The notes beneath the pieces were generated by a model. It did not search any database and was not told the origin of the DNA. It saw only the letters and a program-made list of their open reading frames with translations. 64,000 bases of DNA from JAJPKK01 sp963802745 (lineage in GTDB: Bacteria; Pseudomonadota; Alphaproteobacteria; Rhizobiales; Xanthobacteraceae), in contig CAWDKL010000071.1 in the NCBI GenBank assembly GCA_963802745.1, positions 186,001-250,000 of the forward strand, read 5' to 3'. Shown in pieces: positions 19,808 through 28,048 of the stretch (position 1 is its first letter; each line of letters starts with the position of its first letter). Both the position numbers and the translations under genes were made by a program.

Positions 19808-21217
19808 TCATTTTGTTTGGTGGGCCCGAGATGCCGACGCGGTAATCAAAGCGCCCAGGCGCTTGAGATCAGCTTCGCGGTCGAGTTCGAAGACAATGCC
19901 GATCAGATCGTCAATTGCCAATGGAGCTAACGAAATGCCGGCGAGCCGGCGGAATTTTTGCTCGATTTCCTTGACCGACAGCGGATGATCGGCCGAGCCG
20001 CGGCGTTGCTCGACCATCGTCGTCATCAAGGTGCCATCCTTCTGCACGGCTTCGATCCTCACGGCATGGCGTTTTGCGGCCCCGGCACGGTCAAGTTCGG
20101 GATCATGTACGAACGCGATCCGCGACGTCAGAGCCAGAATCCTCGGGTCGGCGAGACGTTTCTCTTGATACTGGTCGATGAAGGCGTCGCCGTCCAAAAG
20201 CGACACGGCCGCGGCATACGAACCATTCATCTGCGCGGTGATCACCTGTTCGGGTGCGTATGGCCAGCCAATATTGATGTGGCTCTTCTTGCCGACCCGG
20301 ATCGTGAGGCGCGCAAGGTTGTCGGCATTGAGCCCGCGCAATCGCAGTTCTCGCATGCCATCGATTGTCGTGTGCGCGCTGGCGCAGGCGGCATAGGCCT
20401 TCAAACCGACGGACGCGATTTCCCAGCGCTCCCCGAGGTCAGCCAAGATCGTGGTGGCATCCCATTGGCCGCGCAGCGTCGTCATGAAGCCGCCAAACGG
20501 TGCTTCGATCGCATCGAGGCTGCCGGTGAAGTCCTGTTGCGCGAGATAAGCGGCAAGCACCCCACTTTGCGACGCGCGGCCAGCGTGGAAGCGCTTGGTC
20601 ATCGCGCCCAAGCGAGCGGCATAAAGGCCGGCTGCCTGTGTCGCGCCGATGGCCAGCGCATGCGTGGCCTGTAGCGGCGGCAATTGCAGAATTCGTGCGG
20701 CGGCGGCGGCCGCACCGACACCGCCAACCGTCCCAGTCACGTGATATCCACTCGTCGAGTGAGTGAGGCCGGCGCAAACGCCGATGCGCAGGCCAACTTC
20801 ATAGCCGGCGGCGAGCGCCGTGAGCAGCTCCGCGCCCGAGGTCGCTGTCGCCTCCCCGGCGGCGAAGCTCGCCGGCAGCGTAACGGCGCCGGGGTGAAGG
20901 GATGACGATACATGCGCATCGTCGATCTCGAAGCCGTGGATGGCGGTGCCGTTGGCAAGCGCGGCATCGGGCGGGCTGACTTTCTCGTCTCGGGCAAACA
21001 GTGAGGACGGGCCGCCGCCGCTGAAACGCGCCACAACATCGGAAGCAATCCTGCCCCACGGTTGTGCGGCGCCGTAAAGCCCACAGCCGATCGAATCGAG
21101 CACGCATAGCTTGAGGTGACCGACAACGTCCGCCGGCACCGCGGACAGCGTCAGTTCGGACACCCATTGTCCCAGGCGTGGCGTGACGCTGGCCGAGGCG
21201 GGCTTCGTATCCATCAT
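19808..21217 (-). CDS. MmgE/PrpD-family protein (2-methylcitrate dehydratase-like)
   Basis: The 469-residue protein belongs to the MmgE/PrpD family, whose known members dehydrate 2-methylcitrate or isomerise related tricarboxylates (cis-aconitate decarboxylase is also in this fold). Family features: LCVLDSIGCGLYG, ANGTAIHGFEIDDAHVSSSL with HPGAV, GYEVGLRIGV, TSGYHVTGTVGGVGAAAAAA, KRFHAGRASQSGVLAAYLAQ and KAYAACASAHTTIDG. Its ATG overlaps the stop of the enolase-superfamily gene (4-bp ATGA), so the two are translationally coupled. The substrate is unknown; the cluster context suggests a hydroxylated or unsaturated di/tricarboxylate. Confidence 0.87.
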   Translation of the reverse strand: MMDTKPASASVTPRLGQWVSELTLSAVPADVVGHLKLCVLDSIGCGLYGAAQPWGRIASDVVARFSGGGPSSLFARDEKVSPPDAALANGTAIHGFEIDDAHVSSSLHPGAVTLPASFAAGEATATSGAELLTALAAGYEVGLRIGVCAGLTHSTSGYHVTGTVGGVGAAAAAARILQLPPLQATHALAIGATQAAGLYAARLGAMTKRFHAGRASQSGVLAAYLAQQDFTGSLDAIEAPFGGFMTTLRGQWDATTILADLGERWEIASVGLKAYAACASAHTTIDGMRELRLRGLNADNLARLTIRVGKKSHINIGWPYAPEQVITAQMNGSYAAAVSLLDGDAFIDQYQEKRLADPRILALTSRIAFVHDPELDRAGAAKRHAVRIEAVQKDGTLMTTMVEQRRGSADHPLSVKEIEQKFRRLAGISLAPLAIDDLIGIVFELDREADLKRLGALITASASRAHQTK

Positions 21218-22386
21218 GATACGACTTCTTGAAACAACGTGAGCGCATCGAGCGCCCGCGCGTCGATTTCGATGCCAAGGCCGGGCCCGCTCGGGGGCGT
21301 TACATAGCCATCCTTGACGGTGAAGTCGGTCTCCGGCACCAGCGGATCGGGGCCGATGACACCGAGGCCGAAGATGAATTCGCCCGCCGGCATGACGTGA
21401 TCAGCTGGCCGGCTGGCGTAAAAATGCGCGCCGGCGGCGGCTTCGAGCTGTGAGAGCACGGCGAGCCCGCCGCAGTTGATCTTGAGGCTGGCCGCCTCCG
21501 CGATCGCGGCGATCTTGCGCGCCGGCGTGATGCCGCCGTGCTTATAGAGCTTGATGCAGAGCACATCCGCGGCTTGCGCCGCGACTATCGCGTGCGCATC
21601 GTGGATCGAGAGGCACGCCTCGTCGGCCATGAGCGGCACGCCGGTCGACGCGCGCCGGATCGCCGCCATGCCGGCAAGATCATGGCGTTGCACCGGCTGC
21701 TCGAGATAGTCGACACGGTGTTCCTGTAACGCGCGCAGTGCCTGCAAGGTCTGGGGCACGGTCCACCCGGTGTTCGGGTCCATGCCGATCGTGACGTCGG
21801 AACCGACGGCCTCGCGGATGGCGCGAAAGTTCTTTGCGTCCTCCGTCCATCCGCCAGGATGGCCGGCCTTGATGCACAAGACCTTGATGCCGAATTCATT
21901 GAGCGCGCGCTCGGCGTCGGCAACCATTTTTCTCGGATCTGACGCCATGCTGATCGACCATTCGAGCGGGATGCGCGGCTGCGCCAAACCACCGATCAGA
22001 TTATAGACAGGCTGGTTCACAGCCTTGCCCATGGCGTCGTAGAGCGCAGCATCGACCGCCGCACGCGCCATGTAGTTGGCCGGCGCCACGCTGTCGAACA
22101 GGCAGTGAATGGTCTCAACGTCGAAGATGCGTTGGCCGATCAGGCGTGCCCCGCAAACGTCCTTGATTGTCGAGATCATGCTCGCATAGGTGTCGGGCAT
22201 CACATGATGCGGCGCGAGCGGGCGGATCTGGCCGTAGCCAACCACGCCCCCGGCGTAGAGTTTGACAAGCACAGGTTTACCGAGCAGCGCTCCGGGCGCA
22301 CCGGTATCGTAAGGACCGGTGGACCGCTGACGCTGCAGGCGTGTCTTCAGATCGGTGACGCGAATCTCGATCCGCTCGATACGCAT
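21214..22386 (-). CDS. Mandelate racemase/muconate lactonizing enzyme family protein
   Basis: The 390-residue enolase-superfamily enzyme has the N-terminal capping domain (~1-120) and a barrel with metal ligands in IGMDPNTGWT (Asp), VDYLEQPV (Glu) and LMADEACLS (Asp/Glu). Lysines in LCIKAGHP and LCIKLYKHGG occupy the second- and sixth-strand positions, like the MLE subgroup, while the usual KxK is KAG. Such enzymes remove a proton next to a carboxylate. It starts 1 bp after the stop of the ICL-like gene, in a tight three-gene operon. Substrate unknown. Confidence 0.85.
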   Translation of the reverse strand: MRIERIEIRVTDLKTRLQRQRSTGPYDTGAPGALLGKPVLVKLYAGGVVGYGQIRPLAPHHVMPDTYASMISTIKDVCGARLIGQRIFDVETIHCLFDSVAPANYMARAAVDAALYDAMGKAVNQPVYNLIGGLAQPRIPLEWSISMASDPRKMVADAERALNEFGIKVLCIKAGHPGGWTEDAKNFRAIREAVGSDVTIGMDPNTGWTVPQTLQALRALQEHRVDYLEQPVQRHDLAGMAAIRRASTGVPLMADEACLSIHDAHAIVAAQAADVLCIKLYKHGGITPARKIAAIAEAASLKINCGGLAVLSQLEAAAGAHFYASRPADHVMPAGEFIFGLGVIGPDPLVPETDFTVKDGYVTPPSGPGLGIEIDARALDALTLFQEVVS

Positions 22387-22387
22387 G

Positions 22388-23317
22388 TCAGCGACCGAAA
22401 TAGAGCTTTTCGAGCCGTTCTTGCTTGGCGGCGCCTTCGCCGTCCTCGCCGACGTTCGGCTCCGGGTATGGCTTGTCGCGCCGCCGCTCCTGAAAGTCTT
22501 CCCATGCCGCGATGCCGCGTGACTGAAAGTCGTTCGCGAAATCCCATAGCGCGGCCCAGAGCACGTGATGGGTGAAGGCAGGAAACCAGGCGATATTGAC
22601 GCCGAGCAGTTGGTGCTCTTCCAGCGACAGATATCGGGGCAGCTTGCCTTTCATGAAGGAGAACGGGCCTTTGACGAGCGCCCGCGCCTGCTTGATCTCG
22701 TCGGTCGAATGCGGGGATTCGAGCTGCACCCAATCGACGCCGGCATCCTCCTTGTAAACTTTTAGCCGCGTCAGCGCGTCGTCCAGGCTGCCGTTCTCTG
22801 CGTCTCGGGCATAGCACTGCGCCATGATGACGAAATCGGGTTCGAGTTCGTTGCGCATGTCGACAGCGGCGCGGTACCGGGCGATCGCCTGCTCGACTGG
22901 CACAACAGTCACGCCGGCGCGCTGGGTGCGCCGCTTGCCCTCGATCGGCTGGTCGTCGATCCGCACGCCGGCGATCCCGGCGCGGATGCATTCGCGCACC
23001 ATGCGGCGAACCGCCATGATCCCGCCGTGGCCCGTATCGCCGTCCATGATAATCGGAAATTTTACCGACTGCGCGATCCAGCCTGCGATCTGTACGCATT
23101 CGAGCATGGTCGGCGTGCCGACGTCGGCCAATCCCGTATAGGCTCCCACCACGCCGCCGGTGCCGACGAAGCCGACCTCGCAGCCGGCCTTCTCCATGAT
23201 TCGCGCCAAGGCCGCGCTCGGCGGGTGCAGCACTGCGAGCACGCGATCCGTGCGGTCGATCAATTCCCGCAGCCGTGTGGTCGGACGCCGCTCGCTTGAA
23301 GATGGGAACATGCTCAT
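22388..23317 (-). CDS. Isocitrate lyase/PEP mutase superfamily protein
   Basis: The 309-residue TIM-barrel protein has FVGTGGVVGAYTGLADVGT, the metal-binding IIMDGDTGHGG (family DxDTGYG), GVRIDDQPIEG and FVIMAQCYARD. Relatives cleave 2-methylisocitrate, dimethylmalate or carboxyphosphonoenolpyruvate. The usual K(K/R)CGH loop is absent: after IDDQ the sequence is PIEGKRRTQRAGVTV, so the general base differs and the reaction may not be a standard C-C lyase. It is the promoter-proximal gene of the leftward operon and is divergent from the ABC importer. Confidence 0.82.
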   Translation of the reverse strand: MSMFPSSSERRPTTRLRELIDRTDRVLAVLHPPSAALARIMEKAGCEVGFVGTGGVVGAYTGLADVGTPTMLECVQIAGWIAQSVKFPIIMDGDTGHGGIMAVRRMVRECIRAGIAGVRIDDQPIEGKRRTQRAGVTVVPVEQAIARYRAAVDMRNELEPDFVIMAQCYARDAENGSLDDALTRLKVYKEDAGVDWVQLESPHSTDEIKQARALVKGPFSFMKGKLPRYLSLEEHQLLGVNIAWFPAFTHHVLWAALWDFANDFQSRGIAAWEDFQERRRDKPYPEPNVGEDGEGAAKQERLEKLYFGR

Positions 23318-23426
23318 TTTCGCCCGTCCGACGGCATCTGCTTGACCATTTCAAAGCAACACGATCTACGATAATTTGACAATGAAATCACGTTCCATCG
23401 GACGGAACTGGCCGTGAGGTGGTCCC
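23318..23426. promoter_or_regulatory. Divergent promoter region of the catabolic cluster
   Basis: This 109-bp gap separates the leftward enzyme operon from the rightward transporter/hydro-lyase operon, so both promoters and any operator must lie here. A TTGACA is present at 23376-23381 on the plus strand, without a convincing -10. No regulator gene is found inside the cluster. Confidence 0.5.
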
Positions 23427-24254
23427 TTGCTCGCGACGTTAGCCGCCTCTACGCAGAGTGCAACCTCGTCTCCACCATTCGTCATCGAGGCGCGTGGAGT
23501 CAATCACGCTTACGAAGGACAGGACGGCTGGGTACGCGCGCTTCAGGATTTCGAGATCGCGATCCCGCGCAACGAGTTCCTCTGCCTGCTCGGCCCCTCA
23601 GGGTGCGGCAAGAGCTCGTTCCTCCGCATCGTCGCCGGGCTGATGAAGCCGGTCGAGGGCGAGGTCCTGCTTAACGGCAAGCGGATTGAAGAGCCGGGGC
23701 TCGACCGCGGGATCGTATTCCAGGAGCCGGCGTTGTTTCCCTGGCTGACCGCGTTGCGCAACGTGGGGTTTGGGCTTGAGATGAGCGGCATGGACAAGCA
23801 CGCCGTGAATGAGCGCGCCGCGAAGGTTCTGCGCATTGTAGGGCTCGAGGCCGCGATGCACCTTTATCCCTATCAGCTTTCGGGCGGCATGAGGCACCGC
23901 GTTGCCGTTGCCCGCGCCTGGGCGCTCACGGGCGCGTCGTTGCTGCTGATGGACGAGCCGTTCTCCGCAATCGACGCCGTCAACCGAATGGCTTTGCAAA
24001 GATATCTGATCGACGCCTGGCTAGAGGAGCCTCGCACCGTCATCTACGTTACCCATGATATCGATGAGGCGGTCTATCTTGCCGATCGGATCGCAATCAT
24101 GACGCCATCACCAGGTCGTATCGGGCAATATGTGACCGTGGAGATGGATCGGCCACGCGATCGCAATTCCGCACAAGCCAATCAATTGCGCAGCGACTTG
24201 ACCGACATCATGCGCCGGCTGGGAAACCGCAGAGATCGTGTGACAGCGACATGA
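23427..24254 (+). CDS. ABC transporter ATP-binding protein (SsuB/TauB type)
   Basis: The 275-residue ATPase has Walker A GPSGCGKSS, Q-loop IVFQEPALFPWLTA, signature LSGGMRHRVAVARA, Walker B LLLMDEPFSAID and YVTHDIDEAV. It is of the nitrate/sulfonate/taurine class. The start is taken at TTG 23427 behind GTGAGGTGG; recognisable homology starts ~18 residues later (FVIEARGVNHAYEG), so the exact start is uncertain. It overlaps the binding-protein gene by 4 bp. Confidence 0.85.
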   Translation: MLATLAASTQSATSSPPFVIEARGVNHAYEGQDGWVRALQDFEIAIPRNEFLCLLGPSGCGKSSFLRIVAGLMKPVEGEVLLNGKRIEEPGLDRGIVFQEPALFPWLTALRNVGFGLEMSGMDKHAVNERAAKVLRIVGLEAAMHLYPYQLSGGMRHRVAVARAWALTGASLLLMDEPFSAIDAVNRMALQRYLIDAWLEEPRTVIYVTHDIDEAVYLADRIAIMTPSPGRIGQYVTVEMDRPRDRNSAQANQLRSDLTDIMRRLGNRRDRVTAT

Positions 24255-25300
24255 CCAAGGACGGATTGATGCGCATGACCGGGGAGAAGATGATGATCAG
24301 TCGCCGGCATCTTTTGGCATCGGCTATGGCGGGGGTCGCGAACCCGCGCGTTCTGCGTGCCGCCGACGCCGACGTAGTCCGGTTTGGCGTGCTCCATCCC
24401 AACCTGACGACGGTCATCCACGAGATCGCCAAACGCACCGGCTGCTATGAGCGCCACAACCTCAAGGTCGTCGAGACACGGTTCAAGTCCGGCCAGACCG
24501 TCGAGGGCGTCGAGCAGCTTTGGCGCGGCAATCTGGATTTCTACATGGGCGGCGCGCCCGAGGTGCCGCGCCTCAATTCGCGTCTGATCGAAACCGGTAA
24601 GCCGGCTCCTCTTGCGGTGGTGAGCGCCGCTAATCCCGGCCATACCAGCCTCGTGCTCTCAAGCAAGCTGCAGCCGAAGACGATCGATGAGATTCTGAAG
24701 CAGCCGCTGCGCATTGCGGTGTCGTCATTGTCGTCGGTCCACCTGGCATTTTTCCGCGGCTACCTCCTGACCGAAAAAAAACTGGAGCTCAGGGGCATTC
24801 CCTGGCGGTTCATGGGCATCGATGGAAGCAATATGGTTCCGGCACTGCTCACCGGACAGATCGACGGCTTCCTGCATTCCGAGCCGACCACAACGCTCGC
24901 CATCGTGAACAAGGCCGGTCATCTGTTCATGCAAGCCGCGCGAGGCGACATGGGACCCACGCCACCGCCCGCCACTCTCATGAGCTCGCGGCGCGTTTTC
25001 ATCAAAGATAAGAACGAGCTTGCGAAGCGGTTCATGCGCGCCATTTTTGACGCGAATGATGCATATAGGAAGGCACCAGAGATGATGACGCCCTTGGTCG
25101 CCGAATGGAGCGGCCAGGACGAAAAGATCGTCGTGGCAGCGCAAGAGCGCATCAATCCGACCACGCGCCTGACCGAGGCGGAGGCGCAGAAATGGTGGGA
25201 TTTCATCGGCAAAAGTATGGTCGAGCGCGGCGAGCTCAGCCCGAAGCTAAAGCCGTTCCCCGACGTGTTCGACCTCAGCCTGCAACCGCTGTCAGCCTAA
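24251..25300 (+). CDS. ABC transporter substrate-binding protein (SsuA/NMT1 type)
   Basis: The ~349-residue protein starts within an ATGA overlap with the ATPase. A Tat-like signal (MMISRRHLLASAMAGVA) lies ~15 residues in, so an internal start at one of the Met codons before ISRRHLL is possible. The mature part has VRFGVLHPNLTTVIHEIAKR, GNLDFYMGGAPEVPRLNSRL, QIDGFLHSEPTTTLAIVNKA and a basic C-terminal lobe, as in NMT1/SsuA-like proteins. It delivers the unknown cluster substrate to the permease at 25301. Confidence 0.83.
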   Translation: MTKDGLMRMTGEKMMISRRHLLASAMAGVANPRVLRAADADVVRFGVLHPNLTTVIHEIAKRTGCYERHNLKVVETRFKSGQTVEGVEQLWRGNLDFYMGGAPEVPRLNSRLIETGKPAPLAVVSAANPGHTSLVLSSKLQPKTIDEILKQPLRIAVSSLSSVHLAFFRGYLLTEKKLELRGIPWRFMGIDGSNMVPALLTGQIDGFLHSEPTTTLAIVNKAGHLFMQAARGDMGPTPPPATLMSSRRVFIKDKNELAKRFMRAIFDANDAYRKAPEMMTPLVAEWSGQDEKIVVAAQERINPTTRLTEAEAQKWWDFIGKSMVERGELSPKLKPFPDVFDLSLQPLSA

Positions 25301-26191
25301 ATGGAGTCGCCCGCACCATCCTCTGACGCGGCCGCGACTTTGGCGATCGCGGAGCCGACCGTTGGCGAAAGACTGACAGCCTTTGGCCACGCACGGCGCC
25401 GACGCGAGCGTTTGCGCAAAATCATCCGCGGGACAATCGGTGTCGCGACGCTGCTCGTGATTTGGCAGATCATGGCGGTCGCTTACGACCTTGAGCAGAT
25501 CCTGCCGCCGCCGCTCGATGTTGCGCGCACCATCTTCAACACGCTGACCCTTAATTCGGAGCATTGGCTGTACGGCGCCAATATCTACGAGCAACTGGCG
25601 TCGAGTTTCTTGCGGGCGGTCTCGGGCTTCTCGATCGCGGCGGTGTTCGCGATTCCGCTCGGCCTTTTCGTCGGCCGGTTTCGCGCCGTGCGTGAATTCG
25701 TCGATCCCGTCATTCGTCTGCTCTATCCGATTCCCGGCATTGCGTGGATTCCGCTTGCAATCCTGTGGTTCGGACTCGGCAACACCGCGGTGATCTTCGT
25801 CGTCTGTATCGCGGAATTTTTTCCGCTCTATTTCAATACAGAGGCTGGGGCACGCAACATCAATCCGATCCTGGTCAACGCCGCGCGCTGCTTCGGCGCC
25901 AAGCGCCTCACGCTTCTCCGCCGGGTGATCCTGCCGGCTTCGATACCTTATATAATTACTGGTATGCGCATCGCGCTCGGAGGTGCTTGGCGGATGATCG
26001 TCGCAGGCGAGATGCTTGCGTCGCAATCCGGCATCGGGTCGGTTCTGATGGAGGCGCGCTATCAGTTCCGTGCCACCGATCTGATGATGGCAATGATCCT
26101 CATCGGCGTCGTCGGTTATGCCACCGAGCGACTCATCGTCGGTACGCTGGAGAAGAAGACCACGGAGAAGTGGGAAGTAAAGATTCTCTAG
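25301..26191 (+). CDS. ABC transporter permease (SsuC/TauC type)
   Basis: The 296-residue inner-membrane permease has six predicted TM helices (first: IGVATLLVIWQIMAVAYDL; then SFLRAVSGFSIAAVFAIPLG, LLYPIPGIAWIPLAILWFGL, TAVIFVVCIAEFFPLYF). The EAA motif is NAARCFGAKRLTLLRRVILP. It starts directly after the stop of the binding-protein gene and completes the importer. Confidence 0.87.
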   Translation: MESPAPSSDAAATLAIAEPTVGERLTAFGHARRRRERLRKIIRGTIGVATLLVIWQIMAVAYDLEQILPPPLDVARTIFNTLTLNSEHWLYGANIYEQLASSFLRAVSGFSIAAVFAIPLGLFVGRFRAVREFVDPVIRLLYPIPGIAWIPLAILWFGLGNTAVIFVVCIAEFFPLYFNTEAGARNINPILVNAARCFGAKRLTLLRRVILPASIPYIITGMRIALGGAWRMIVAGEMLASQSGIGSVLMEARYQFRATDLMMAMILIGVVGYATERLIVGTLEKKTTEKWEVKIL

Positions 26192-26208
26192 GCAACGGAT
26201 GCATACGG

Positions 26209-27471
26209 ATGCACGCCATTCAAAAGATCATCGCGCGCCACGCCAACCGCAAGGGCGTCGAAGTCGGCGAAATCGTCAACGTCGTGCCCGACTACGTTAT
26301 GCTCAACGATCGCGGCGCGGCGCGCGCTGCCGATCTTTTCCGCCAGATGGGCGGCGAAAAGGTATTTGATCCGTCTCAAGTCATCGTGGTATTTGATCAC
26401 CATTATCCGCCAATTCGTCAGCAGGATTCGGTGTCGCAACAGAAGACCCGCGCGTGGATCAAGCAGCAGGGCATTGCAAAGTTCCATGCGGGCGAGGGTA
26501 TCGGCCACGTGATCTTCCCGGAAAAAGGCTATGCGTTCCCCGGGGCGCTGATCTTCGGCACCGATTCGCACACCGTGACCAACAGCGCGCTCGGCTGCGT
26601 CGCGACCGGCATGGGCCACTCGGACATCGCCTCGTATCTGGCGCTCGGTTACAACTGGCTCAAGGTTCCGGAGGTCATCCGCTTCGATCTGCACGGCCAG
26701 TTCAGACCCGGCGTGTTTGCCAAGGACGTCGCGCTGCGGATCGCCCAACGCTATGGCGAGGACGCGGCACCTTATCTCGGCGTCGAATTCGCTGGCCCGT
26801 TGGTCACCACGATGGCGATGCCGGAACGGCTCGTGCTGTGCAACATGGTGATCGATTTCGGCGCCAAGACCGGCTACATCCAGCCCGATGAGACGACGGC
26901 GCGCTGGATGGCGCTTCGCGCGCCGGGCCGCCAGTGGACCGCCGAGACCACGGACTGCGAGGCCGACTACGGTCGCATCGCCGATCTCAATGTGTCCGAA
27001 ATTGAGCCGCTGGTCGCTCTGCCGCACGATCTTTCCAACATACGCAAGGCCGCCGATCTTGGGGACGTGCGAATCGACGAAGCTATTTTCGGCACGTGCA
27101 CCGGCGGCCGCATTGATGACTTCCGCGTGGCGGCTTCGATCATGAAAGGCAAGCAACTCGCACCGCACACCCGGATGATGGTCAATCCCGGATCGCGCGA
27201 AACCTACCTTCAGGCGATGCGCGAAGGCCTTATCGACATCATGGTCGAGGCCGGAGCCACCATCGGCGTGCCGGGCTGCGGCCCCTGCTCCGGATGCCAC
27301 CAGGGGATGCTGGCACCCGCCGAAAACGCGATTACCAATGCCAGCCGCAACTTCAAGGGACGCTTCGGCAGTCCCGAGGCGAATACCTATGTGGCCTCGT
27401 CGGCAACCGTCGCGGCGTCGGCGATTGCCGGCCGGGTCGTTGCTCCTCCTCAAAACGCAACGAATTACTGA
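26209..27471 (+). CDS. Aconitase/3-isopropylmalate dehydratase family, large subunit
   Basis: The 420-residue protein matches the LeuC/HacA type (short, archaeal-like): DYVMLNDRGAARAADL, VVFDHHYPPI, HAGEGIGHVIFPEKGYAFPG, IFGTDSHTVTNSALGCVATG and GHSDIASYLA. Fe-S ligands are the Cys in IFGTCTGGRIDD and the pair in VPGCGPCSGCHQG. The ATG at 26209 is chosen because homology starts there. It works with the small subunit 9 bp downstream to add or remove water from a carboxylic acid. Being in an importer operon and not with leu genes, it is unlikely to be the leucine enzyme; dimethylmaleate hydratase (DmdAB) is a better known analogue. Confidence 0.85.
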   Translation: MHAIQKIIARHANRKGVEVGEIVNVVPDYVMLNDRGAARAADLFRQMGGEKVFDPSQVIVVFDHHYPPIRQQDSVSQQKTRAWIKQQGIAKFHAGEGIGHVIFPEKGYAFPGALIFGTDSHTVTNSALGCVATGMGHSDIASYLALGYNWLKVPEVIRFDLHGQFRPGVFAKDVALRIAQRYGEDAAPYLGVEFAGPLVTTMAMPERLVLCNMVIDFGAKTGYIQPDETTARWMALRAPGRQWTAETTDCEADYGRIADLNVSEIEPLVALPHDLSNIRKAADLGDVRIDEAIFGTCTGGRIDDFRVAASIMKGKQLAPHTRMMVNPGSRETYLQAMREGLIDIMVEAGATIGVPGCGPCSGCHQGMLAPAENAITNASRNFKGRFGSPEANTYVASSATVAASAIAGRVVAPPQNATNY

Positions 27472-27480
27472 AGGCCCGAC

Positions 27481-28032
27481 ATGTATATCATGGGCAAGGC
27501 TTGGACCTTCGGGCGCAATGTGAATACCGATCTCATCTTTCCGAAGATGTGGTTTCGCCCGGCCTATGAACCGGGCGAGATGGCGAGCCACCTCATGGTC
27601 GGCATCGACGAAATGTTTCCGCTCAAAGTCGGCAGCGGGGATATTATTGTCGGCGGACAGAATTTCGGCTGCGGCTCAAGCCGCGAGGAGGCGGCCGCCG
27701 CGATGAAGGAGGCAGGCGTCGGCGCGGTGGTGGCGCCCAGCTTCGGGCGGCTGTTTACGCGCAACGCCATCAATGTCGGATTGCCGATCGTGACCTTGCC
27801 GCACATCGACGAGCATATTATGCAGGGCGACGTGATCGAGATCGATCTCGCCAACGCGCGCCTGCGTAACTTGCGGTCGGGATATGAGGCGCGGCTGCCG
27901 CCGATGGCGCCGGAGTTGGTGAGGTTGATCCAGGATGGCGGCATCGCGAACTACACGCGCCGGATATTGGACGAGCGGCGCGCGCGCATTGCCGACGCTG
28001 AAAACGATCGCGCGCCGGGCCGACCGGATTGA
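27481..28032 (+). CDS. Aconitase/3-isopropylmalate dehydratase family, small subunit
   Basis: The 183-residue swivel-domain protein has GRNVNTDLIFP, IIVGGQNFGCGSSREEAAAA, VVAPSFGRLFTRNAINVGLP and a typical C-terminal strand set. In LeuD/HacB proteins a YLRT/YLRM-type loop after the D-x-I-x-P segment reads the substrate side chain; here it is MWFRPAYEPG, which is unusual and suggests a different substrate. It pairs with the gene 9 bp upstream. Confidence 0.85.
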   Translation: MYIMGKAWTFGRNVNTDLIFPKMWFRPAYEPGEMASHLMVGIDEMFPLKVGSGDIIVGGQNFGCGSSREEAAAAMKEAGVGAVVAPSFGRLFTRNAINVGLPIVTLPHIDEHIMQGDVIEIDLANARLRNLRSGYEARLPPMAPELVRLIQDGGIANYTRRILDERRARIADAENDRAPGRPD

Positions 28033-28048
28033 TTGACCATAACCCGCC

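Noticed and set aside
26188..27591. A 467-residue minus-strand frame opposite the LeuC-like gene
   Set aside because: His/Arg-rich antisense shadow without domain, while the plus strand has Fe-S motifs.
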